Part shown: positions 24,591-32,974 of the stretch, piece by piece
Numbering within the stretch: the stretch's first letter is position 1
How the letters are laid out: each line of letters starts with the position of its first letter
Assembly (NCBI RefSeq): GCF_000716675.1
Contig: NZ_JNXT01000004.1
Coordinates: 186,001 to 250,000 of the forward strand
Source: Streptomyces alboflavus
GTDB lineage: Bacteria > Actinomycetota > Actinomycetes > Streptomycetales > Streptomycetaceae
Direction of reading: 5' to 3'
DNA length: 64,000 nucleotides
Notes under the pieces: model-generated
Database searches by the model: none
What the model was told of the DNA's origin: nothing
What the model saw: the letters and a program-made list of their open reading frames with translations, nothing else
Program-made: the position numbers and the translations under genes

Positions 24591-25745
24591 CTAGTCGGTC
24601 TGCCTCAACGGACCGAAGAACGCCCGCAGTTCGGCGGCGACCTGGTCGGGCTCCTCGTGCGCCATGAAGTGCCCGCCGCGCTCCGGCGTGTTCCAGTGGC
24701 GCAGGTCGGCGAAGACGCGCTCGGCGAGGCTCTTCGGGTAGTCCCTGAACGCCGGTTCGTTGCTGAGGGTGACGGCGGCGGGCACGGTGACGCGCGGCAC
24801 CCGCTTGTTCAGGTGGTAGTCGTAGTACTGCCGGAAGGACGAGCCGATGCTGCCGGTGGCCCAGTAGAGCGTGGCGACGGTGAGGAGGGTGTCCCGGTCC
24901 CAGCGGCGCGCGACGTCTCCGTCGCAGTCGCTCCAGTCGCGGTACTTGTCGACGATCCACGCGAGCAGCCCGGCGGGCGAGTCCATGAGCGCGGCGGCGA
25001 CCGTGTCGGGCCGGGTGCACATGATCTCGCTGTAGCCCTGGTCCCCGATGTCGTACGCGGCGAGCGCGTCCAGGTACGTCTGCTCCGCGGGCGTCGGCGG
25101 CTCCTTCTCGAAGTCCGCGCTCACCACGGCGGACGTGATGTGCACTCCGGCGACGTGCTCCGGGTACAGCGCGCCGAGCCACTGGGTGACGCCACCGCCG
25201 ATGTCGCCGCCGAACGCCCCGTAGCGGTCGTAGCCGAGGGTCCCGGTCATGAGGGAGTGCCAGGTCTCGGCGACTCCCCGGCGGGTGAACGGGCCCTGCG
25301 GCAGGCCGGAGTAGAGGAATCCGGGCAGGGACGGCACGACCACGTCGAAGGCGTCGGCGGGGTCGCCGCCGTGGGCGGCGGGGTCGGCGAGACGCCGGGC
25401 GACGTCCAGCATCTCCACGAAGCTGCTCGGCCAGCCGTGGCTGAGCACGAGGGGCAGCGGCGCGGGAGCGCCCTCGGGCCGCCGGGCGCGCAGATGGATG
25501 AAGTGCAGCGGGGACCCGGCGACTTCGGCGACCTGGTGCGGGAACGCGTTGAGGGCGGCCTCGGCGGCGCGCCAGTCGAAGCCGTCGGCCCAGTACGCGA
25601 CGAGGTCGCGCAGGTACGCCGGGTCGGTGCCCGCCGCCCAGGAGGTGGCGTCGGACGCGGTGGTGAAGCGGGTGCGGGTCAGTCGTGCGCGCAGGTCGCT
25701 GAGGACGTCGTCGGGCACGGCGATCCGGAAAGGCGTGACAGTCAT
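24591..25745 (-). CDS. Epoxide hydrolase (EHN-domain type)
   Basis: A 384-residue enzyme. Residues about 5-110 are the epoxide hydrolase N-terminal (EHN) domain (PFRIAVPDDVLSDLRARLTRTR). The alpha/beta hydrolase core follows, with HGWPSS (oxyanion), nucleophile Asp in GGDIGGGV and catalytic His in RGGHFMAHEEP. It resembles microsomal epoxide hydrolases and opens epoxides to diols. It is cytoplasmic, with no signal peptide. The upstream region carries a 20-codon leader ORF with an ideal ribosome site; a hairpin over its stop codon may control this gene. A strong terminator follows. Confidence 0.9.
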   Translation of the reverse strand: MTVTPFRIAVPDDVLSDLRARLTRTRFTTASDATSWAAGTDPAYLRDLVAYWADGFDWRAAEAALNAFPHQVAEVAGSPLHFIHLRARRPEGAPAPLPLVLSHGWPSSFVEMLDVARRLADPAAHGGDPADAFDVVVPSLPGFLYSGLPQGPFTRRGVAETWHSLMTGTLGYDRYGAFGGDIGGGVTQWLGALYPEHVAGVHITSAVVSADFEKEPPTPAEQTYLDALAAYDIGDQGYSEIMCTRPDTVAAALMDSPAGLLAWIVDKYRDWSDCDGDVARRWDRDTLLTVATLYWATGSIGSSFRQYYDYHLNKRVPRVTVPAAVTLSNEPAFRDYPKSLAERVFADLRHWNTPERGGHFMAHEEPDQVAAELRAFFGPLRQTD

Positions 25746-25831
25746 GGGTTCCTTCGCTCAGGAGTGCTTCGATGCGATGACATGCGATGCCTGGGCCGGT
25801 GCGGGCCAGGCGGGGCGCTCCTGCGCGGTGT

Positions 25832-25854
25832 CCGTACGGTTCAGACGCGTACGG
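25832..25854 (-). promoter_or_regulatory. Hairpin over the leader-ORF stop codon
   Basis: CCGTACG (25832-25838) and CGTACGG (25848-25854) pair perfectly around 9 nt that include the leader stop codon (25841-25843). A ribosome finishing the leader would sit on this hairpin, a geometry typical of attenuators or translational switches. The epoxide hydrolase begins about 90 nt downstream. Confidence 0.5.
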
Positions 25855-25903
25855 CGGTCAGGAGGGCCCGGGCTGTGGTGCGGTCGGCTGAGTGCTCGCG
25901 CAT
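25841..25903 (-). CDS. Putative 20-residue leader peptide upstream of epoxide hydrolase
   Basis: ATG 25903 opens MREHSADRTTARALLTAVRV and a TGA. The ribosome site AAGGAGGTGA (complement of 25908-25917) is a full 10-base match to the 16S rRNA 3' end, 4 nt before the ATG, which is exceptional for a gene this small. It lies on the same strand as the epoxide hydrolase, 95 nt upstream. It has no cysteine run, unlike the known actinobacterial cysteine-attenuation leaders, but is rich in Arg, Ala and Thr codons. It is either a regulatory leader or a free small protein. Confidence 0.55.
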   Translation of the reverse strand: MREHSADRTTARALLTAVRV

Positions 25904-26086
25904 CGGGTCACCTCCTTCTGTGGGGCACGCGCGGGTTCGGCACCGCGCGGCGTGGACCGACTATACCCACCGGGCGGCGGCGCGGGCCATGGGGATCGGC
26001 GGCACCTTGGACCTAGGTCCCGGGACGGGGGCCCGCCCCACCCGCGGTCGGTGGCCGCACCGGCGGGCCACGGCGAGACTTGCCCC

Positions 26087-26884
26087 ATGGATACCGCCCG
26101 GACAGCCGCCTATCTGCGCCGCATCGGCGCCGACCGCCCCGCAGCCGCGACCTCGTCGGCCCTGCGCACGCTGCACCTCGCCCATCTGCGCAGCGTCCCC
26201 TTCGAGAACCTCGCCATCCACCTCGGCCAGGAGGTGGAGCTGACGGAGAAGGACCTGGTCGCGAAGGTCGTCGACGAACGCCGCGGCGGGTTCTGCTACG
26301 AACTCAACGGCGCCTTCGCGGCGCTGCTCACCGCGCTCGGCTTCGAGGTCACGCTGCTCCAGGCCCGGGTGTACGGGGACGAAGGACGCCCCGGCATCCC
26401 GTACGACCACCTGGCACTGCGGGTGCGCACCGACGACGGCGGGGACTGGCTCGCCGACATCGGCTTCGGCACCCACAGCCACCTCCCGCTCGACCTCGCC
26501 GAGCGCGGGGACCAGGACGACCCCGGCGGCACGTTCCGCGTGGTGGAGACCCCCGCCGGCGACCTCGACGTCCTCAAGGACGGCAAGCCGCAGTACGTCC
26601 TCGACCGACGCCCGCGCGAGCTGGCCGACTTCACGGCAGGGGCGTGGTACCACCGCACGTCCCCGAAGTCCCACTTCACCCGGTCCACGGTGTGCACGCT
26701 GGTCACGGAGACGGGCCGGGTCACCCTCAGCGGCAACAAGCTCACCGTCACCACAGGCGAGCAGCGGGACGTCACCGAACTGGCCACCGACGCGGAGATC
26801 CTCGCGGCGTACCGGACGCACTTCGGGATCGCCCTGGACGAGGTGCCGCAGGTGGCGGAGCCGGTCCGCGTCGGCGGGCGCTGA
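26087..26884 (+). CDS. nat: Arylamine N-acetyltransferase
   Basis: A 265-residue NAT enzyme with the full catalytic triad: C70 in RRGGFCYELN, H108 in YDHLALR and D124 in WLADIGFG. It moves the acetyl group of acetyl-CoA to arylamines or hydrazines by a ping-pong mechanism. The length is typical of bacterial NATs. ATG 26087 fits the family N-terminus (MDTARTAAYLRRIG); no strong Shine-Dalgarno is seen. A strong terminator follows, so it is probably monocistronic. Natural substrate not inferable. Confidence 0.93.
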   Translation: MDTARTAAYLRRIGADRPAAATSSALRTLHLAHLRSVPFENLAIHLGQEVELTEKDLVAKVVDERRGGFCYELNGAFAALLTALGFEVTLLQARVYGDEGRPGIPYDHLALRVRTDDGGDWLADIGFGTHSHLPLDLAERGDQDDPGGTFRVVETPAGDLDVLKDGKPQYVLDRRPRELADFTAGAWYHRTSPKSHFTRSTVCTLVTETGRVTLSGNKLTVTTGEQRDVTELATDAEILAAYRTHFGIALDEVPQVAEPVRVGGR

Positions 26885-26892
26885 CCGGTCTG

Positions 26893-26933
26893 GCGGGACC
26901 CACCCGGAGGACGATCTTCCGGGTGGGTCCCGC
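26893..26933 (+). terminator. Terminator of the N-acetyltransferase gene
   Basis: Perfect 16-bp stem (GCGGGACCCACCCGGA at 26893-26908 with TCCGGGTGGGTCCCGC at 26918-26933) and 9-nt loop, 8 nt after the stop codon. Confidence 0.85.
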
Positions 26934-27088
26934 ACGGCCGCCCGGCGTCCTGTGACAAGACACGGGGCCGCTCGGCCGAACACGCGGTGCCCCCTTTGTC
27001 CAGCCCTCTTGGCGAGAGTCGAACGCGGATGCTGGCGGTGACGTTCATCGCGGCATGCGCGGCCTTTCCGGACGTAGGCTGCTGCACT

Positions 27089-28447
27089 GTGAAGACACAC
27101 ATACCTTTCGAACGGCTGCACAACTTCCGTGACCTGGGCGGCCATGTCACTGAGGACGGCCGTGCGGTGCGCTGGGAGCAGGTGTACCGGTCCGACTCGC
27201 TGAGCAAGCTGCGGGGCGCCGACTGGGACCGCTTCCTCGCCCTGGGTGTCCGCACCGTCATCGATCTGCGCCAACCGTCGGAGATCGAGGCGAAGGGCCG
27301 GGTGCCCGAGCACCCCACGTTCACCTACCACCAGCTGAACACCGAGCACCGCCCCCACTCCCAGCCGTCGCCGGGCCCCGACGCGCTGCTGATTCCCCAC
27401 CTCCGCGAGCGCTATCTGGCGATGGCCGAGGACGGCGCGAAAGAGCTGCGCCGCGCCCTCGAAGTGCTCGCCGACGACGGCTCGGGCCCGGTGGTCTTCC
27501 ACTGCGTGTCCGGCAAGGACCGGACCGGCCTGCTCGCCGCTCTCCTGCTCGCCCTGCTCGGCGTGCCCGAGGCCGACATCGTCGAGGACTACGCCCGGAC
27601 CGAGCTCGCCACGGACCGCTTCCTCGCGGACTGGCGCGCCGAGCACCCGGGGGGCGAGCAGCCCTGGCTCGGCTTCGGGCGCGCGCCCGCCGACGTGATG
27701 CGCCTCTTCCTCGTGGAGATGTCCGAGCGGTACGGGTCCGTGCGCGCGTACGCCGAGCGACTCCTCGGCGCCGACGCGGAGTTGGTGGCCGCGCTGCGCC
27801 GCAACCTGCTCGAACCGGAGGCGGGGCGCGAGCTGTCGTTCCGGCGCGCCGACGAGTCCGACGCCCCCGTGCTCGTACGGCTGCGGGACGAGGCGGCCCG
27901 CTGGCAGATCGCGCAGGGCATCGCGCAGTGGAAGCCGGGCGAGCTGGGCGAGGAGCACTTCAGGGCGCGGCTCGCGGACAGCGAGATCTGGATCGCGACG
28001 CTCGGCCCGGACGGGCCGGTCGCGGGCGCCTGGGAGCTGTGGTGGGACGACCCGGCGGCGTGGGGCCCGCAGCCGCCCACGGCCGGGTACGTGCACCGGC
28101 TGATGACCGACCGCCGGGTCGCGCCGCCCGGCACCGGCCGCCGCATGCTGGAGCACGCCGAGCGCCGCGTCCGCGCCGCGGGGCGCAGCCTGTGCCGCCT
28201 CGACTGCCGCGCCAACAACCCGCGGCTGCGGGCGTACTACGCCGCCGCGGGCTTCGAGGTCGTCGGCGAGCAGCCGTCGAGGGACGGCGGTGTCGGCGGG
28301 CACTTCGCGGCGACGCTGCTGCAGAAGCGGGTCCGCGAGGACGAGCGGCGGCTCGGCGAACGCGCGGCCGACGGCGGGCAGTTGGCGGCTGACGGCGGTG
28401 CGGAGCTGTTCCGCGGCGGCGCGTGGCGGCTCAAAGCGACGCTTTGA
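27089..28447 (+). CDS. Tyrosine/lipid phosphatase fused to a GNAT acetyltransferase
   Basis: A 452-residue two-domain protein. Residues 1-240 are a PTPB/LipA-type phosphatase with HNFRDLGG at 11-18 and the P-loop HCVSGKDRTG (C139, R145); the Lys-Asp in the loop is typical of members acting on phosphotyrosine and phosphoinositides. Residues about 249-412 are a GNAT N-acetyltransferase (VAPPGTGRRMLEHAERR for CoA, then LRAYYAAAGFEVVGE). The C-terminal 40 residues are Arg/Gly/Ala-rich. GTG 27089 has no Shine-Dalgarno, but TAGGCT (27075-27080) lies 8 nt before it, so the mRNA may be leaderless. It converges on, and overlaps by 17 bp, a second phosphatase gene. Confidence 0.85.
   Translation: MKTHIPFERLHNFRDLGGHVTEDGRAVRWEQVYRSDSLSKLRGADWDRFLALGVRTVIDLRQPSEIEAKGRVPEHPTFTYHQLNTEHRPHSQPSPGPDALLIPHLRERYLAMAEDGAKELRRALEVLADDGSGPVVFHCVSGKDRTGLLAALLLALLGVPEADIVEDYARTELATDRFLADWRAEHPGGEQPWLGFGRAPADVMRLFLVEMSERYGSVRAYAERLLGADAELVAALRRNLLEPEAGRELSFRRADESDAPVLVRLRDEAARWQIAQGIAQWKPGELGEEHFRARLADSEIWIATLGPDGPVAGAWELWWDDPAAWGPQPPTAGYVHRLMTDRRVAPPGTGRRMLEHAERRVRAAGRSLCRLDCRANNPRLRAYYAAAGFEVVGEQPSRDGGVGGHFAATLLQKRVREDERRLGERAADGGQLAADGGAELFRGGAWRLKATL
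28431..28447. repeat. Palindrome shared by two overlapping stop codons
   Basis: TCAAAGCG-A-CGCTTTGA is a perfect 17-bp palindrome spanning the 3' overlap of two convergent phosphatase genes. Each strand's TGA is the palindrome edge, so the proteins end in matching Lys-Ala-Thr-Leu and Lys-Ala-Ser-Leu. It may form a small hairpin in both transcripts. Confidence 0.8.
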
Positions 28448-29261
28448 TCCTGCGGGGCGCGTCGGCGAGCCGGCTGACCAGCGAGACCACGCTCGGCGGC
28501 TGCCGGCTCGCGTCCCGGTCGGCGCTGAGCACGTAGTAGATCTGCTCCAGCGAGGGCGGGCCCACGGCGACCGTGCGCAGCGCCGCCTGACGGGGCGTCG
28601 CCTGCCCGGTGCGGACCAGGTAGGCGGCGGTCATCGAGCCGGTGCGCCCGACACCCGCGCCGCAGTGCACGAAGACCGGGCCGCGCGCGTCCGCGACGAC
28701 GCGCAGGAACCGGTCGACCTGGCGGCCGTCGGGGGTCTGGCCGTCCCGGATCGGCATGCGGACGACGTGCAGTCCTGCGCGCTTCGGCTGCGCGAGCGCC
28801 GCGGCGCCCAGGTCCTCCGCGCGCAGGTCCACGACGGTGTGGATGCCGTGCGCGACGAGCGCGCGGTAGCCCGCCTCGCTGGGCGCGGAGCCGCGCCACA
28901 CTCGGTCGTCGACCTGCTGGAAGTGCCGGATGCCCGCCAACTCGCCGTCTTCCGGAGCGTGTTCACCCGCCCACGCCGACACGGCGAGCACGCCGAGGGC
29001 CGAGGTGAGCCAGAAGACGGTGTAGCCGAGGACGCACAGGCCGACGGCCTTCAGCGTCCGGCGGGCGAGGGGGCGGCGGGGCGTGACTCCGTCGCGCACT
29101 CTGGCCCCGGCGGCCCGCGCGGCGGCGAGCAGCGCTGCGGCGCGGGCCGAGAGAGTCCCGGACGGCGGCGGGGGCGGCGAAGAGGAAGCGGGTGCGGAGG
29201 GCCGGGGAGAGGGCGCGGAAGACAAGCGGTCACCACCTGATGGGGTACGCGACGGGCGCAC
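28431..29261 (-). CDS. Membrane-anchored dual-specificity-type phosphatase
   Basis: A 276-residue protein. The first 60 residues are Pro/Ser/Ala-rich, followed by one transmembrane segment at about 71-95 (AVGLCVLGYTVFWLTSALGVLAV). The rest is a DSP/CDC14-like phosphatase with VWRGSAPS and the signature HCGAGVGRTG (Cys and Arg of CX5R). If the N-terminus is inside, the catalytic part faces outward; orientation is uncertain. GTG 29261 is the longest start, with only a weak ribosome site, so the N-terminus could be shorter. Its gene converges on the phosphatase-GNAT gene with a 17-bp overlap. Confidence 0.82.
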   Translation of the reverse strand: MRPSRTPSGGDRLSSAPSPRPSAPASSSPPPPPSGTLSARAAALLAAARAAGARVRDGVTPRRPLARRTLKAVGLCVLGYTVFWLTSALGVLAVSAWAGEHAPEDGELAGIRHFQQVDDRVWRGSAPSEAGYRALVAHGIHTVVDLRAEDLGAAALAQPKRAGLHVVRMPIRDGQTPDGRQVDRFLRVVADARGPVFVHCGAGVGRTGSMTAAYLVRTGQATPRQAALRTVAVGPPSLEQIYYVLSADRDASRQPPSVVSLVSRLADAPRRIKASL

Positions 29262-29432
29262 CCCAGCACGGGACGGGGAGGAAACGCAGACGCCTTTCAG
29301 GCTACCCGCGCGCGAGGGGTCCCGGGACCGCGTACGACCGCCCCACCGGGCTCAAACGCCTCTCCAACTTGCCCTGCTCTCACGGGAGTTGACCCTCACG
29401 TGAACTTCACAGGGCACCGCCCCTCCGGCCTC

Positions 29433-30350
29433 TCACCGCTCCCGACGGGCCGGTTCCACCTGGCTCTCGCCCAGGACCCGTGCGCGGGTGCGGTGGGCCG
29501 TCGCGTCGGTCAGGCAGCCGCTGAGGCGCATCACGTCGTGGTCGGAGAGGGCGGGGCGGATCACTCCGGCCCAGACGTCCGTGTCGAGGCGGGTCAGCGG
29601 GGCCCGCACGTTGAGGGCGGCGGTCGAGCGGCGGCACGACTCCCACAGTTCACGCGCGGCCAGGGCGCGGGCGCGTTCGTCGTCGGTGCCGCGCACCTCG
29701 ACCCGGTACACGAGGGTGGTCGCGGCCGAGCCCGCCGCCTTGCCCGGGCGGGTCTGCGTGGCGTCGGACAACGTGTCCACCAGGAGGCTGAGGAGCAGCC
29801 CGCACGCCGCGACCACGACGGTCAGCAGGAGCGTCCGCGCGACACGAGGGCGCGGCACGGCGGGCCGGGCCTCCAACTCCGGCGCCCGGCCCAGGAGTTC
29901 GTGCGGCGGCGCGGCCAGTGCGGTGAGGCGCCCGGCGAGCCTGCGCTCCGCGCCGGGCCTCGCGGTGGCCGCCGAGATCCGCTGCACGACCCAGGCGACA
30001 CCGGACAGCAGCACCCCGGCCGCCATCAGGACGGGCACGAAGACGTACGTGCGGTGGGCGCCGTCGGGCGCGGGCGGCTCCAGCCAGCGGAACCGCGTGC
30101 CCTCTTGCGGTCCGGAGTCCCGCAGCCGCCGCCACACCTCCTCGGTGCGCTCCCCCGTGTCGGCGATCCTGCGCTCCAGGCGGCCGATGCGGCTCAGGAG
30201 CAGCGCGCAGACGAGCAGCCCCTCGACGACCAGGAGCAGCACGCCGCAGATCAGGGCGCGCTGCCACTCCCAGCGGGTGAGGTAGACGACGCTGTAGGTG
30301 GCGGCCGCGGCGGCGGTGAGGCCGCCGAGGAGATAGCTCACGTACTTCAT
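29433..30350 (-). CDS. Hypothetical membrane protein
   Basis: A 305-residue protein with four hydrophobic segments (about 5-27, 34-52, 102-122, 170-193). Segments 2 and 3 are separated by an Arg/Glu-rich helix (SRIGRLERRIADTGERTEEVWRRLRD) that could form a coiled coil. A soluble C-terminal domain of about 100 residues follows (TTLVYRVEVRGTDDERARALAARELWESCRR). I recognise no family. Its ATG overlaps the stop of the PEP-utilising gene by 4 nt (ATGA), so the two are coupled and probably act together at the membrane. Confidence 0.75.
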   Translation of the reverse strand: MKYVSYLLGGLTAAAAATYSVVYLTRWEWQRALICGVLLLVVEGLLVCALLLSRIGRLERRIADTGERTEEVWRRLRDSGPQEGTRFRWLEPPAPDGAHRTYVFVPVLMAAGVLLSGVAWVVQRISAATARPGAERRLAGRLTALAAPPHELLGRAPELEARPAVPRPRVARTLLLTVVVAACGLLLSLLVDTLSDATQTRPGKAAGSAATTLVYRVEVRGTDDERARALAARELWESCRRSTAALNVRAPLTRLDTDVWAGVIRPALSDHDVMRLSGCLTDATAHRTRARVLGESQVEPARRER

Positions 30351-32974
30351 GACGCCAGGCCCTCCCGGTAGTCGGGGCAGTCGGGCGGGACGGGTCCCCG
30401 CACGTCACCATCACAGCCGTCGCCACCGTCGCCGCCGTCGCGGGAGCACGGCGGCACGCCGGGTCCGGCGCCGGTCCTGGAGGCACCGCCGCCCCGCTCG
30501 ACGGACCCTGCTCCGGACCTGGTGGCACCGCTGCCGCGCTCGACGGACCCTGCTCCGGACCTGGTGGCACCGCCGCCCCGCTCGACGGAGCGCGCGCCGG
30601 CCCTGGAGGCGCCACCACCCCGCTCCACGGAACCCGCTCCGGTCCTGGAGGTGCCGCCACCGCGCTCGACGGAGCCCGCGCCGGCCCTGGAAGCCCCGCC
30701 ACCCCGCTCGACGGAGCCCGCGCCGGCCCTGGAAGCCCCGCCACCCCGCTCCACGGACTGCCTGCCGACGGATTCCCTGGCGCCGGGCTCTGCACCGCCC
30801 TGCCCCGCGCCGAGCGCCTCCGTTCCGCTCGCGTCGGCGCCCACGGCGTCCACAGTGTCCCCGAGATCCACGGAAGCCACTGGATCCACTGGATCCGCCA
30901 CGGCCGTCACCCGCACCACGTCCACCTCCCCCGTCCCCCCGTCCACGGAGAGCCGCGTCCCCTCCGGGAAGCGGTCGAGGGCGTCGGGGACGCCCACCGC
31001 CGTGGGCACCCGGTACTCGCGGGCGAGGACGGCGAGGTGGGACAGGACGCTGCCGGTCTCGGCGACCAGGCCGGTGAGTCCGGGCAGCAGCGGTGCGTGG
31101 ACCGGGTCGAGGGTGCGCACGACCAGGACCGGGTGCCGGGGCGGCGCGCCCGTTCCGTGCCAGGCGGTGCCGGAGCCGAAGCCGCCGCCCGCGCCCTGGC
31201 CCGGGCGCTTGCCACGGCCCCGCCCCGGTTCGGGCACCGGACACCCGTCGGCGAGGCGGAAGGCGGCGGGCAGGGCGGGGCGGTGCGGGCGGGGAAGGCG
31301 TTCGGGCAGGTCGGCGGGGAGGCCCGCACCGTCGCTCGCGGCCGTCAGCTCGGTCCAGCGCAGCAGGGCCACGCGGGACGGATCGTCGATGAGCCCGGCG
31401 GCCGTGAAGCGGCGGGCTGTCTCGCGCACCATGGCGGCCTGCATCTCCTGCACCCAGCGCACCCGCAACCGCAGCCCCTCACGGGCAGGCAGGGCCGCCG
31501 TGCCGCGCGGCACCCCGGCCCACGCGGTGCTCGCGGGCAGCGGCGGGCGCGGGCCGAGCGAGGGCGGCAGCAGGGACAGGAGCACGGGATGCCGGGCGAC
31601 AAGACGCGCGTCGTCGGGTTCGGCGGCGCGCGCCTCGGACAGGACCGCCAGGGCCTCACCGACAGCGGTGGCACCGGAATCGTGCGCCAACAGGGCTCCG
31701 GCGAGGGACTCCTGGGCGTGCAGCGACGCCAGGACCGTACGGCCCCAGGACACGGCGGCGAACAGCCGTCCGCTCAACATCTCCTCGGGCGGCGGCAGTT
31801 CGCTCAAGTACCGGTCCACGTCGGCCATGAGGTCGACGGCGAGCATCGGCAGGGCGGCACGCAGGCGCCCGGTCCGCCAGGCCGCGGCGGCGCGGCGGGC
31901 GCCCGGGGCGGGGTTGAGGAAGCCGAGGAAGGCGCTGCCGGGCCCGCGGGCCGGGGCCGCCCCGAGCAGGCGCAGGTCGGCGGCCGCACGCCCGTCGACC
32001 GTGGTGACGACGGGCAGTCGGCGCAGTTGCCCGCGCGGGGCGGAGCCGGTGAGGTCGAGGGCGAGCGTCAGGCCGTACGACATGGGGGCGAGCCACAGGT
32101 CCTCCTCCAGCGGCTGTACGACTGCGGGGAAGGTCTCGGCGACCGGGCCGGGGCCGAGCAGGCGGGCGCCGCGGGGCGGGGCCGTGGGCATCGCCGTGAT
32201 GGGGCGGGTCTGGAACAGCCACAGCCGGTCGTCGGCGTCGAAGCCGAACTCGATGTCCTGCGGGCCGCCGAACTCCCGCTCGGCCAGGCGTGCGAGGCGC
32301 ACCAGACGGCGCAGCCTGCCGCGGTCGAGGAGGCGGCTTCCGCGCGGCTCGGCGGGCTCGGTGCGGACCAGGCGTGCGTGGCGGGTGAGGTGGTGGCGGA
32401 CGCCGTCGGCGCTGCCGTCGACCAGCCGGTCGGGGCCGCCGGGCACGGCGCTGACGAGCACCCGGTCGTACCGCCCCGTGAGCGGGTCCGCGCCGAACAT
32501 CACCCCGCCGACGACGGCCCGCACCATGGGCTGCACCAGGACGGCCATGTCCGCGCGGGCGGCGCCGTCGTCCCCGTGGTCCGGCACCTGCCGTACGGGG
32601 ACACGGTGCGCGGAGCGGAGCACCCGTCGCACGGCGTCGGTGAACGCGTCCCAGCCGTGCACATCGAGGACCGTCTCGAACAGGCCCGCCAGGGACGACT
32701 CGGCGCCGTCCTCGTGCGCGGAGGACGACCGCACGACGAGCGGCCGCGCACCTTGGTCGCTCAACTCGTCCCAGGCGCGCCGCAGTTCACTCTCGCCGTG
32801 GTGCGCTTCAGGGTCCGCTGCCGCGGCCGCCACCACGAATCCGGGCAGCACCGGCAGGCCCGCTCCCGCGGCCCGTGCCAGATGTGCCGCCTTCGTCCCC
32901 GCGATCCGGACGTCCTGTGCCCGTCGGGCATCCAGAGCGACCACCGCGAGCCGGTCCCCGTCGACCCCGATCAT
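30347..32974 (-). CDS. PEP/pyruvate-binding, rifampin-phosphotransferase-like protein
   Basis: An 875-residue protein. Residues 1-285 are an ATP-grasp PEP/pyruvate-binding domain (AGTKAAHLARA, VVRSSSAHEDGAESSLAGLFETVL, FGFDADDRLWLFQTRPIT). Residues about 290-600 are a middle region without clear similarity to PEP synthase. Residues about 615-690 are the swivelling phosphohistidine domain (LVAETGSVLSHLAVLAREY, H646). This ATP-grasp / substrate / His order is that of rifampin phosphotransferase, so it may phosphorylate a small molecule using ATP; the substrate is unknown. The last 175 residues are low-complexity with seven 14-residue repeats (740-837). ATG 32974 follows GGAGG. Confidence 0.8.
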   Translation of the reverse strand: MIGVDGDRLAVVALDARRAQDVRIAGTKAAHLARAAGAGLPVLPGFVVAAAAADPEAHHGESELRRAWDELSDQGARPLVVRSSSAHEDGAESSLAGLFETVLDVHGWDAFTDAVRRVLRSAHRVPVRQVPDHGDDGAARADMAVLVQPMVRAVVGGVMFGADPLTGRYDRVLVSAVPGGPDRLVDGSADGVRHHLTRHARLVRTEPAEPRGSRLLDRGRLRRLVRLARLAEREFGGPQDIEFGFDADDRLWLFQTRPITAMPTAPPRGARLLGPGPVAETFPAVVQPLEEDLWLAPMSYGLTLALDLTGSAPRGQLRRLPVVTTVDGRAAADLRLLGAAPARGPGSAFLGFLNPAPGARRAAAAWRTGRLRAALPMLAVDLMADVDRYLSELPPPEEMLSGRLFAAVSWGRTVLASLHAQESLAGALLAHDSGATAVGEALAVLSEARAAEPDDARLVARHPVLLSLLPPSLGPRPPLPASTAWAGVPRGTAALPAREGLRLRVRWVQEMQAAMVRETARRFTAAGLIDDPSRVALLRWTELTAASDGAGLPADLPERLPRPHRPALPAAFRLADGCPVPEPGRGRGKRPGQGAGGGFGSGTAWHGTGAPPRHPVLVVRTLDPVHAPLLPGLTGLVAETGSVLSHLAVLAREYRVPTAVGVPDALDRFPEGTRLSVDGGTGEVDVVRVTAVADPVDPVASVDLGDTVDAVGADASGTEALGAGQGGAEPGARESVGRQSVERGGGASRAGAGSVERGGGASRAGAGSVERGGGTSRTGAGSVERGGGASRAGARSVERGGGATRSGAGSVERGSGATRSGAGSVERGGGASRTGAGPGVPPCSRDGGDGGDGCDGDVRGPVPPDCPDYREGLAS
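30464..30757. repeat. 42-bp minisatellite, seven copies, inside the PEP-utilising gene
   Basis: Seven tandem units of 42 bp encode S-V-E-R-G-G-G-A-S-R-A-G-A-G with small variations at positions 6, 8, 9, 11 and 14. All units keep frame. The array forms a basic, flexible tail after the catalytic domains. The copy number probably varies between strains. Confidence 0.92.

Noticed and set aside
30464..30757. Regular 42-bp units as a possible CRISPR array
   Set aside because: There are no unique spacers between repeats: units are contiguous, in frame and encode a repeated peptide. No cas genes are nearby.
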